From: Bacteroidota bacterium | Lineage (GTDB): Bacteria; Bacteroidota; Ignavibacteria; Kapaibacteriales; NICIL-2 | Assembly (NCBI GenBank): GCA_019695345.1 | Contig: JAIBAE010000001.1 | Coordinates: 82,280 to 146,279 of the forward strand | Reading direction: 5' to 3' | Length of the DNA: 64,000 nucleotides | Part shown: piece by piece, positions 43,009 to 50,146 of the stretch | Numbering within the stretch: the stretch's first letter is position 1 | Layout: every line of letters begins with the position of its first letter | The notes under the pieces: generated by a model | Told to the model about the DNA's origin: nothing | Database searches by the model: none | The model's input: only the letters and a program-made list of their open reading frames with translations | Made by a program: the position numbers and the translations under genes

Positions 43009-43677
43009 ATGGATAAATTAGAATTCTGGACGGTGTGCTCGGCAAATGGAATTGTGCTGGAAAAAGAGCAGGTTGATTTAGTGGAGCGTTACCACAGGGA
43101 TTTGTTGTATTGGAATAAACAGGTCAATCTTATTTCTCGCAAAGACGAAGAGCATATTCTGGTGCGGCATATTTTACATTCTATGGCGTTGCTAACGCAA
43201 GTGGAAATTCCCCAAAGGGCGCATTGCCTTGATATTGGCACCGGTGGTGGTTTCCCCGGGTTACCCGTCAAAATCGCCAGACCCGATATCACCATGTTAT
43301 TGGCAGATAGTATTGCTAAAAAAATTAAGATGACGGAAATGTTTGCCAAACATACCGAACTAAAAAAAGTATCGGCAGTTAATATTCGTGTAGAAGAGCT
43401 TGCCGCCAAACAAAAGTATTCGTGGGCGTTTGATGTTATTATGGCAAGGGCTGTTGCGCCTATAGGTGAGTTAGTAAAATGGACGCGTCTTGCGCTAAAA
43501 CCAAACGGCTTTTGGGTGTTTTTAAAAGGCGGAAATTTAGATGAGGAAATTGAACAGGCGGTACAACAGTTTCCAATGCTTCAGGTAGATGTGCGTCAAA
43601 TTTCCATGCATGGAGTTCCGTGGTTTCAGGAACAAGATAAGAAAGTAGTTATTGCAAAGTTTAAACGAAATTCATGA
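43009..43677 (+). CDS. rsmG: 16S rRNA m7G527 methyltransferase RsmG
   Basis: The product has 222 residues. It methylates G527 of 16S rRNA. The SAM motif LDIGTGGGFPGLPVKIARPD near residue 76 and the family segment RYHRDLLYWNKQVNLISRKDEEHILVRHILHSMALL at about 27-62 make the call clear. The usual partners (gidA, parA/B) are not here. The stop overlaps the next ATG by four bases (ATGA), so translation is coupled to the DUF4159 gene. Confidence 0.95.
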   Translation: MDKLEFWTVCSANGIVLEKEQVDLVERYHRDLLYWNKQVNLISRKDEEHILVRHILHSMALLTQVEIPQRAHCLDIGTGGGFPGLPVKIARPDITMLLADSIAKKIKMTEMFAKHTELKKVSAVNIRVEELAAKQKYSWAFDVIMARAVAPIGELVKWTRLALKPNGFWVFLKGGNLDEEIEQAVQQFPMLQVDVRQISMHGVPWFQEQDKKVVIAKFKRNS

Positions 43678-44429
43678 GGAAGTTTACTATCTATAACGTT
43701 TTTATTCCCCTAGTCCTAAAGAACATCCCCCTTTCCAAAAGGGAGAAAGCGAAGCATCAGGGAATTATAGGACTAACAGTTCTGCTGTTACTTCTGCTAA
43801 CAACATTTACGTATTCACAACCAACAACTTCCGGTAGTGCAATTAAACTTGCGCGTGTAAAATACAGTGGGGGTGGCGATTGGTATAACGACCCCTCGGC
43901 AGAAGTGAATTTGTTAAAGTATGTTCGCCTGCAAACTAACATAAACGTTGCACCCGTATATGAGTATGTTGACCTGAATAGCGATAACATTTTTCTTTAC
44001 CCAATGTTGTTTATTACCGGACACGGTAATGTGAATTTATCGGATGGGGAAGTGCGTAGGTTGCGTGCGTACTTGCAGAACGGCGGCTTTCTGTACATAG
44101 ATGATGATTACGGTTTGGATGCCTCCATCCGCCGCGAAATGAAAAAGGTATTCCCCGATCAGAATTTTGTTGAATTGCCTTTTACGCACGGCATATATTC
44201 ATCGCACTTTAAGTTCCCCAACGGGTTGCCAAAAATTCACGAGCACGATGCCAAGCCTCCGCAAGGGTTTGGCTTATTTAACAACGGACGTTTGTGTGTG
44301 TATTACACCTACGAAACTAACCCAAGCGATGGCTGGGCAGACCCGGATGTTCACGGCGATAACCCCGAACGCAGGGAACTTTCGTTAAAGATTGGAACTA
44401 ATATTATTGTGTGGGCTTTAAGCCATTAA
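43674..44429 (+). CDS. DUF4159 domain protein with a palindromic insert in the signal region
   Basis: The product has 251 residues, starting at the ATG that overlaps rsmG. DUF4159 proteins of Bacteroidota and relatives have a glutamine-amidotransferase-like alpha/beta core with no known activity. Visible: VKYSGGGDWYNDPSAEVNLL, LFITGHGNVNLSDGEVRRLRAYL, GGFLYIDDDYGLDASIRREM. The hydrophobic segment (LTVLLLLLLTTFTYSQ) suggests secretion. Its N-terminal extension (residues 13-34) is encoded by a palindromic 65-bp element. Export and any binding function are inferred. Confidence 0.8.
   Translation: MRKFTIYNVFIPLVLKNIPLSKREKAKHQGIIGLTVLLLLLLTTFTYSQPTTSGSAIKLARVKYSGGGDWYNDPSAEVNLLKYVRLQTNINVAPVYEYVDLNSDNIFLYPMLFITGHGNVNLSDGEVRRLRAYLQNGGFLYIDDDYGLDASIRREMKKVFPDQNFVELPFTHGIYSSHFKFPNGLPKIHEHDAKPPQGFGLFNNGRLCVYYTYETNPSDGWADPDVHGDNPERRELSLKIGTNIIVWALSH
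43711..43775 (+). repeat. Palindromic insert in coding sequence
   Basis: Flanks TAGTCCTA and TAGGACTA are exact reverse complements. Inside is a CCCTTT-cca-AAAGGG hairpin. It codes in-frame (22 residues) between the start and the hydrophobic core of the signal peptide of the gene at 43674. Confidence 0.7.
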
Positions 44430-44435
44430 GTGGTT

Positions 44436-44508
44436 ACCCGCCTTTGCCGTAGCAAGCCGTACTGCGCCGTAACACGGTCGGGGCAAAGCGTTACAGCGTC
44501 GCATCTGT
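44436..44508 (-). repeat. Family B element, copy B8
   Basis: Reverse copy beginning six bases past the DUF4159 stop: CCCGCCTTTGCCGTAGCAAG and ACTGCGCCGTAAC on the plus strand. Confidence 0.8.
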
Positions 44509-44614
44509 TAAGTACAGTAATCTTTTTACTTAGTTTTCTTGCAAAGAGCGCAAGGATTCGGAAACAAGAACGCATAGAGGAAACGGGGCATCAATTGTTT
44601 ATACAACCCATCTA

Positions 44615-44685
44615 CTGCGCCGCTGAAGGTGCGGTACGCACCGGGTTGGCGTGCTGAAGGATTGCTTCGGCTGAGGCGGGAAAAA
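44615..44685 (+). repeat. Family B element, copy B9
   Basis: CTGCGCCGCTGAAGG with a nested GGTGCG-gta-CGCACC hairpin, ending TTGCTTCGGCTGAGGCGGGAA. With B8 it fills the 378-bp gap before 44808. I see nothing else there. Confidence 0.82.
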
Positions 44686-44807
44686 CTATTTTCTTATTAA
44701 AAGAAACATCCAATTGTATTTCGGGTTCGTGCATGTACAATAAAAATTGTAGTTTGTATTATTCCTCTGTAACTCAATAATAATTTTTGACTTTTTCAGG
44801 TTAATTT

Positions 44808-47150
44808 ATGCGTTTATTGTTTCTATTATGCACTGTAGGTGTATTCGTACTTGTGGGCATACTACCACAACCTACCTTGTTTGCTGCCGAAGGCGATACG
44901 ATAAAAGTATCGGCGTATTCCGGCATCAGGTTTTATAATTCTACCCGCGGTCAATCGAACGATACAACTGCGTTGTTTCCATCCAATAAGAAATACGCAC
45001 GTATTGTTATGAATCTTAAGCTCTCGTGTCCGTGCGGTGTTTTAAAAGGCGAATGGGATTATACGAATAAGTATTTTGTAAAACGAAATACCGGCAAGCT
45101 TGATTCCTTAAATAAACCTATATATGAAAATATTGAAATTGCACGCTTTATAACCCCATATTGGAAATATAAACCAGCCAATAATAACTATACATGGAAA
45201 TGGGATGTTACGGATTACGCATATTTATTAAAAGATACGGTACGTTTACTTACTACGTACGAAGGGTATTCCGAGAGTGCACTGTTTGATGTTTGGTTTG
45301 ATTGTATTGAAGGAACACCACCTTATGAAGTTACCGAAATTCAAAAATTATGGGAAGGGTACTTTCCGTATGGTAAAGCAAGTGACCCCATTGATAACTA
45401 TACCGTTGGCAAGAAATTTAAACTACGTAATGATGCCAAGTATGTGAAGCTTCGTATTTATAATACAGGCCACGGTGGTGGTGGTGATGATAACGCCGCC
45501 GAGTTTGCCGATAAAACACACAAAATCTGGATTGAAGGTAAAGAGCGTTTTACACAACACTTGTGGCGCGAAGACTGCGGATTAAATCCGGTATATCCAC
45601 AAGATGGAACTTGGCCAATACAACGTGCGGGCTGGTGTCCGGGTGATGTTGTTCAGTATTGGGATTGGGATGTAACCTCTATGATTTCCAAAACTGACTC
45701 AACATCTATCGACTACAAAATGCAACCGTTTACTAATTCAAAGTATAACTCCAATCCTTCCGGGTATGGAGTAAACGGACAGATACATTATTCTCCCGGT
45801 CCTAACTTTACCTACGATGTTTCTATTCAGGATTTGATAGCACCAAATAATGCAACACCGTACAACAGAACTAACCCAATTTGTGGTAACCCGGTTGTGC
45901 GGATTCGGAATAATGGTAAAACGGTTGCTGATGCCGTTACGTTTGAGTATGGTGTTCGTGGCGAAACGCCTCAAACATTTACATGGAATGGTAATCTTGA
46001 TTTTATGCAAGAGCAGGTTATTACTTTACCACCTGTTGACTTTTCTAATGCATTTAAAGCAACAACCAGAATTTTTGATATAAAAGTTACCAAAGTTAAC
46101 GATAAGCCCGATGAATATCCTTTATTTAACAGCGCAAGTGCAACATTTAATACCACACCTAAATACGGAAATACATTTGTAGTAAACATGAGAACAAACA
46201 AAGAGGTTCGCGGGCAAGGATATTATTGGGAAGTGGTAAATACTGATGGTATTACTGTTGCTGCAAAACGTAATGGCGATTTAAGTGACGACACCCAGTA
46301 TTCTGATACTCTAACCTTAGCCGATGGTTGCTACGAGTTTAAATGGGTAAATCCATCGAGCTACGGACTCTCGTGGTGGGCAACACAAAACAGCTTAGGT
46401 GGTGGTGTGTTAACATTAAGCGATGGCAATAAAACTGTTGTTGCATTTAATGGCGATTGTGGTAACATGTTATACCATCAATTCCGCGCCGGATTACAAC
46501 CAAAGATTCAGGTGGCACGCGATACTGTGCGCTTTGGTGTTATACCCGTTGGCGACTCGGTACGCCAGACTATTAAAATTCGCGCAGCCAATAAAGAAGG
46601 TTTAGAAATAAGTAAAGTGGATGTATCGGCTGTATTACCATCGGCAAAAGGTTTTTCAATAGTATCGGTTACGCCGTCAATTCCGCAAAACGGAACGTTG
46701 TTTTTAGATTACAACAAAGGCGATGAACTTACTGTTGTAGTACAACTAAAGCCAGATAAAACAGGTAAAAAATCTACAAACCTTGCAATTACATCCAACG
46801 ATGCGGTAGAAAATACCGTGTATATTCCATTGTTGGGTGGTTTGCCGGGAACCTCGGGAGTTGATGATGAGTTACAGCCGGAAAATATTCACATAGCTGT
46901 TGCGCCGTCGGTAAGCAGTGCAGAATCAGTTGTTACGTTCTCGCTTGATATAACCGCACCGGCAAATGCACGTTGCGAAATCTATAATACCGTCGGGCAG
47001 TTTATTTCAACATTATATAACGATACTGTACATCCCGGTGTGCAGCAAACAGCGCGCATACAAACGTCATCACTTGCACAAGGAATGTACTTTGTAGCTG
47101 TACGTTGTGGTAATACCGTACGCCAAATACCATTTGCGGTAGTAAAGTAA
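44808..47150 (+). CDS. Secreted PNGase F-like protein with type IX sorting domain
   Basis: The product has 780 residues with signal peptide VLVGILPQPTLFA. Residues 30-340 match the peptide-N-glycosidase F core: the N-domain cysteine block CPCGVLKGEWDY and the C-domain GHGGGGDDNAAEFADKTH then LWREDCGLNPVYPQDGTW and RAGWCPGDVV. In PNGase F an Asp in the EWD block and downstream Glu residues are catalytic; EWD is kept and AAEF fits. An extracellular beta-sandwich and a HYDIN/ASH-like domain (DTVRFGVIPVGDSVRQTIKI) follow, then a Por sorting domain (LAQGMYFVAVRCG). It may release N-glycans from glycoproteins. Length is greater than plain PNGase F (about 350). Confidence 0.83.
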   Translation: MRLLFLLCTVGVFVLVGILPQPTLFAAEGDTIKVSAYSGIRFYNSTRGQSNDTTALFPSNKKYARIVMNLKLSCPCGVLKGEWDYTNKYFVKRNTGKLDSLNKPIYENIEIARFITPYWKYKPANNNYTWKWDVTDYAYLLKDTVRLLTTYEGYSESALFDVWFDCIEGTPPYEVTEIQKLWEGYFPYGKASDPIDNYTVGKKFKLRNDAKYVKLRIYNTGHGGGGDDNAAEFADKTHKIWIEGKERFTQHLWREDCGLNPVYPQDGTWPIQRAGWCPGDVVQYWDWDVTSMISKTDSTSIDYKMQPFTNSKYNSNPSGYGVNGQIHYSPGPNFTYDVSIQDLIAPNNATPYNRTNPICGNPVVRIRNNGKTVADAVTFEYGVRGETPQTFTWNGNLDFMQEQVITLPPVDFSNAFKATTRIFDIKVTKVNDKPDEYPLFNSASATFNTTPKYGNTFVVNMRTNKEVRGQGYYWEVVNTDGITVAAKRNGDLSDDTQYSDTLTLADGCYEFKWVNPSSYGLSWWATQNSLGGGVLTLSDGNKTVVAFNGDCGNMLYHQFRAGLQPKIQVARDTVRFGVIPVGDSVRQTIKIRAANKEGLEISKVDVSAVLPSAKGFSIVSVTPSIPQNGTLFLDYNKGDELTVVVQLKPDKTGKKSTNLAITSNDAVENTVYIPLLGGLPGTSGVDDELQPENIHIAVAPSVSSAESVVTFSLDITAPANARCEIYNTVGQFISTLYNDTVHPGVQQTARIQTSSLAQGMYFVAVRCGNTVRQIPFAVVK

Positions 47151-47169
47151 TGATCTTTGATTTATCACT

Positions 47170-47208
47170 AACGGGATACCGAAGATTTTGGTATCCCGTT
47201 GTTATTTT
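47170..47208 (+). terminator. Intrinsic terminator
   Basis: AACGGGATACC-9 nt-GGTATCCCGTT then GTTATTTTG. Perfect 11-bp stem, weak T tract. Confidence 0.85.
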
Positions 47209-47303
47209 GATGCAGAGGTTTTTCTTTTTGTTCGTTACACAATATTGTACCCTAATCTAACGTACATGTATTGCAATGTGATTTGGTTGTTTTTGTAGTT
47301 TTT

Positions 47304-47375
47304 CTGCGCCGCTAAAGGCAGAGTTCGCGCCGGGTCTGCGCGCTGGTAGGGCGGCTACGGCAGTTAAGGGAGCCA
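47304..47375 (+). repeat. Family B element, copy B10
   Basis: CTGCGCCGCTAAAGG, ending GGCTACGGCAGTTAAGGGA. It sits between the PNGase-like and asnS genes. Confidence 0.75.
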
Positions 47376-47418
47376 CCATAATTCTTTTCGGAAATTCGGC
47401 TACTAAGGTTTCCCGTCC

Positions 47419-47426
47419 TATTTTTG
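47419..47426 (+). promoter_or_regulatory. Candidate -7 box TATTTTTG upstream of asnS
   Basis: Exact TAnnTTTG match, 46 nt before the asnS start. Confidence 0.45.
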
Positions 47427-47472
47427 CTTAGTTTAATTTTTTAGAACATCATACGTAAGGATAGTATTTATT

Positions 47473-48828
47473 ATGGAATCACGGTATAAATCATATCATT
47501 CAATTGAAAAATTACCCGAATTAGTTGGCGAAACAGTTACTATAAACGGTTGGGTTCATAACATTACCGGAAAAGGTAAATTACAGTTTATCCAAATGCG
47601 CGATGGCTCCGGGTTTGTGCAATGCGTTGTGTTTAAGGGCAATGTTTCGGAAGAAGTGTTTGAACAGTGTAAACAACTTGCGCAGGAAGCATCGGTATCA
47701 ATTACCGGTACTGTCCGCGCCGAAGAACGCTCGGCAACGGGTGTTGAGGTTGATGTACAAAGCGTTCGCATTTGGCAAATCCCAACCGAGCAATATCCGA
47801 TTACTCCAAAAGAACACGGCATTGAGTTTTTAATGGAGCACCGCCATTTATGGTTACGCTCTACGCGCCAACACGCTATAATGAGAATCCGTGCGGCGGT
47901 TGCAAAAGCTATCCGCGATTTCTTTGATGGCAACGGCTTTAAACTACAAGACTCGCCAATCTTAACACCAAATGCGTGCGAAGGGACCTCAACATTATTC
48001 GAGACCAAGTACTTTGATTTGGGTAATGCGTATTTATCACAGTCCGGTCAGCTGTATGCCGAAGCAACTGCAATGGCACTGGGCAAAGTATATACATTTG
48101 GTCCAACGTTCCGCGCCGAGAAATCGAAAACCAAACGCCACTTAACCGAGTTCTGGATGGTTGAACCCGAAATGGCATACTTCGATTTAAACGACGACAT
48201 GGACTTGGCAGAAGACCTTGTAGAATACATTGTTCAATATTGTTTACAAACATGTCAGCGCGAGCTTGCCGTTATGGGGCGCGATATTTCCAAGCTGGAA
48301 AAAGTTCGCCGTCCGTTCCACCGCATGAGCTACACCGAAGCCGTTGAATGGCTAAACGCAAACAACGTGAAGCTAAACAAAAAGAACGAAGACGGAACCG
48401 AAACACAATACGATTTCCCATGGGGCGAAGACTTTGGCGCGCCGCAGGAAGAAGCTATCATGAGTCAGTTCGAAAAACCATGTATTATTCACCGTTACCC
48501 AACCGAGGTAAAAGCATTCTACATGAAACGCGACCCCGAAAACGAAAAAGTGGTAATGGCAATGGACATGCTTGCTCCCGAAGGCGCGGGCGAGATTATT
48601 GGAGGCTCGCAACGCGAGGACAACCACGACTTATTGTTGGAGCGCATCTTACACGAGCAACTGCCACAGGAAGCATTCCAATGGTACTTAGATTTACGCA
48701 AGTACGGTAGTGTGCCGCACAGTGGTTTTGGTTTAGGATTAGAGCGCACTGTTAAATGGATTAGCGGCGCAGAACACATCCGCGAGGTTATTCCATTCCC
48801 ACGGATGATTTACAGAATTGTGCCGTAA
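47473..48828 (+). CDS. asnS: Asparaginyl-tRNA synthetase
   Basis: The product has 451 residues. It charges tRNA-Asn. The N-terminal OB fold anticodon-binding domain starts VTINGWVHNITGKGKLQFIQMRDGSG. The class II core has motif 2 FGPTFRAEKSKTKRHLTEFWMVEPE and motif 3 GFGLGLERTVKWI. The LTEFWMVEPE stretch and the 450-residue length point to AsnRS rather than AspRS. It is monocistronic and ends with a strong terminator. Confidence 0.96.
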   Translation: MESRYKSYHSIEKLPELVGETVTINGWVHNITGKGKLQFIQMRDGSGFVQCVVFKGNVSEEVFEQCKQLAQEASVSITGTVRAEERSATGVEVDVQSVRIWQIPTEQYPITPKEHGIEFLMEHRHLWLRSTRQHAIMRIRAAVAKAIRDFFDGNGFKLQDSPILTPNACEGTSTLFETKYFDLGNAYLSQSGQLYAEATAMALGKVYTFGPTFRAEKSKTKRHLTEFWMVEPEMAYFDLNDDMDLAEDLVEYIVQYCLQTCQRELAVMGRDISKLEKVRRPFHRMSYTEAVEWLNANNVKLNKKNEDGTETQYDFPWGEDFGAPQEEAIMSQFEKPCIIHRYPTEVKAFYMKRDPENEKVVMAMDMLAPEGAGEIIGGSQREDNHDLLLERILHEQLPQEAFQWYLDLRKYGSVPHSGFGLGLERTVKWISGAEHIREVIPFPRMIYRIVP

Positions 48829-48856
48829 GGAAAAGCAAAGGTTATAGTTATTCAAC

Positions 48857-48893
48857 ACGTCGGTACGGGGAAACTTGTACCGACGTTTTATTA
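48857..48893 (+). terminator. Intrinsic terminator of asnS
   Basis: ACGTCGGTAC-10 nt-GTACCGACGT then TTTTATT. Perfect 10-bp stem. Confidence 0.9.
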
Positions 48894-48898
48894 TGGTA

Positions 48899-48971
48899 AC
48901 CCGCCTCTGCCGAAGCGAGACATACTGCGCCGTCACTCAGGCGGAGCCAAGCGTTCAGTGGCGCTGGGGGA
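48899..48971 (-). repeat. Family B element, copy B11
   Basis: Plus strand CCGCCTCTGCCGAAGCGAGACATACTGCGCCG. Reverse copy with its AGCGCC and GGCGCA arms able to pair. Confidence 0.8.
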
Positions 48972-49121
48972 AACTATCTCAAAACTTTAGCATGGAGAAT
49001 TGAGACCTCACGGTTTGAATTAAGCGCAGCGTCTCATGTTGATTGTTTAGCAGGACACATTTTGAGGACTAAAGAAGTCCTGACAAAACTAAAAATTAAA
49101 GGAAACTTCTGATAGTAATCA

Positions 49122-49193
49122 TTATTTTCTTATTGGATTAGGTGGAATAGGGTTCGGTTGTGGTTTCGGTGTTTTTACTTCTGTATTACTCAT
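49122..49193 (-). CDS. Possible 23-residue proline-rich peptide
   Basis: ATG at 49193 to TAA at 49122-49124, 11 bp after the membrane protein gene ends. The product begins MSNTEVKTPKPQPNPIPPN. Such a tiny Pro-rich reading frame may be real or chance; only its position and the even spacing support it. Confidence 0.3.
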   Translation of the reverse strand: MSNTEVKTPKPQPNPIPPNPIRK

Positions 49194-49204
49194 ATGTTCA
49201 TCAT

Positions 49205-49645
49205 TTAATAGTTTTTCATAAAAAATAAAATTAAGAATATGTATCCTAATAGCACTAATATCAATGCAACAGTATTTAAAAATCCATTAAAAGGAATAAG
49301 TTTAGGCGGAGTATATTCTGATTTTGGTTTTAATCTGAGTGTTATCAGGTACTTGTTTATTTCATTAATCAACTTACTATAATTTTTAGATAACAGATAA
49401 ATGTTTATCACAACTGTTAGCATTGCTAAGAACCAAATTACCCAAGCCCAATGCAAGTAACAACCAAATTCTAAGCTAGTGTTCCCTTTTAAAATGCTAC
49501 CAGTAAATGCAATTGATGCAGCAGAAATAGTGATAATAAATGTGTCGAAAGACTTTTCAATATCAAATTGCTTATTTACAAAATCCTGCCTTTCCGCTTT
49601 GAAAAAGTTAACATATTTCTCAAATTCTTCTTTTTTCTTCCTCAT
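49205..49645 (-). CDS. Small membrane protein coupled to a methylase remnant
   Basis: The product has 146 residues from the ATG at 49645, whose A is also the last base of the TGA of the upstream reading frame (TGATG). The first 40 residues are charged and coiled (KKEEFEKYVNFFKAERQDFVN). Four hydrophobic helices follow (FIITISAASIAFTGSI, WAWVIWFLAMLTVVINIYL, FLNTVALILVLLGYIFLILF). The layout resembles short SLATT-like or restriction-associated membrane proteins. No motif is recognised. The AT-rich composition matches the remnant. Its translational coupling to the upstream frame suggests it used to be co-expressed with a DNA methylase. Confidence 0.65.
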   Translation of the reverse strand: MRKKKEEFEKYVNFFKAERQDFVNKQFDIEKSFDTFIITISAASIAFTGSILKGNTSLEFGCYLHWAWVIWFLAMLTVVINIYLLSKNYSKLINEINKYLITLRLKPKSEYTPPKLIPFNGFLNTVALILVLLGYIFLILFFMKNY

Positions 49646-49902
49646 CACCCTCTCCCCTCCACAATTTTAATTTCATCATCTGTTAAGCCGTAGAGTTGAT
49701 AGACAAGGGCGTTGATGCGGGGAATTAGAGATTCAGATTGATTATGAGAATCTTCTGCTTGAGTTATTCGGTTTGTGGGTTGTATTGTTTTGATTGTTAC
49801 CACAGGACACCAAGGAATTTGTATAACATACTGCAAAATTGATACGTTGCTATGTAATAAATGTAAAAAACTTATCCACGTTTTATTCTCACAATTTTCC
49901 AA
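49645..49902 (-). pseudogene. 3' remnant of a DNA methylase/restriction gene (Eco57I/N6-methylase type)
   Basis: A short frame of 85 codons. The last part, PRINALVYQLYGLTDDEIKIVEG (read from about 49720 to the stop at 49645), is the C-terminal end typical of Eco57I-like or N6-adenine methylase/restriction fusions (IxxLVYxLYGLTEEEIxIVEG). Nothing upstream resembles the rest of such a gene (which should be about 900-1100 residues). The upstream 50 codons look unrelated. I infer that a large 5' part was deleted, leaving only the tail and the coupled membrane protein downstream. Confidence 0.6.
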
Positions 49903-49966
49903 CTAATAATCCGATGCGAGGCGTCGCGAGAGCTACGTGTGGTATCCGTTTGTAAAAGTTCTTCTT

Positions 49967-50039
49967 CTTGCGATACAGGTGGGTTGGAGCGGACAGGGTT
50001 GCCGCGCTGGCGCGGTTGCTACGGCAGTAGCGGGATTCC
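49967..50039 (+). repeat. Family B element, copy B12
   Basis: CTTGCGATACAGG, then GGAGCGGACAGGGTTGCCGCGC and GGCAGTAGCGGGATTCC; diverged copy before the gene at 50147. Confidence 0.7.
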
Positions 50040-50146
50040 AAGAGCAGAATTTATCAAAGCATTAACATTCCGGTGGCTATCTTGCAGGTGGTTTACGATA
50101 TTTTACGGCGTAACACGTCAGCCGGAGAGGTCATTTTAGGTGTTTC

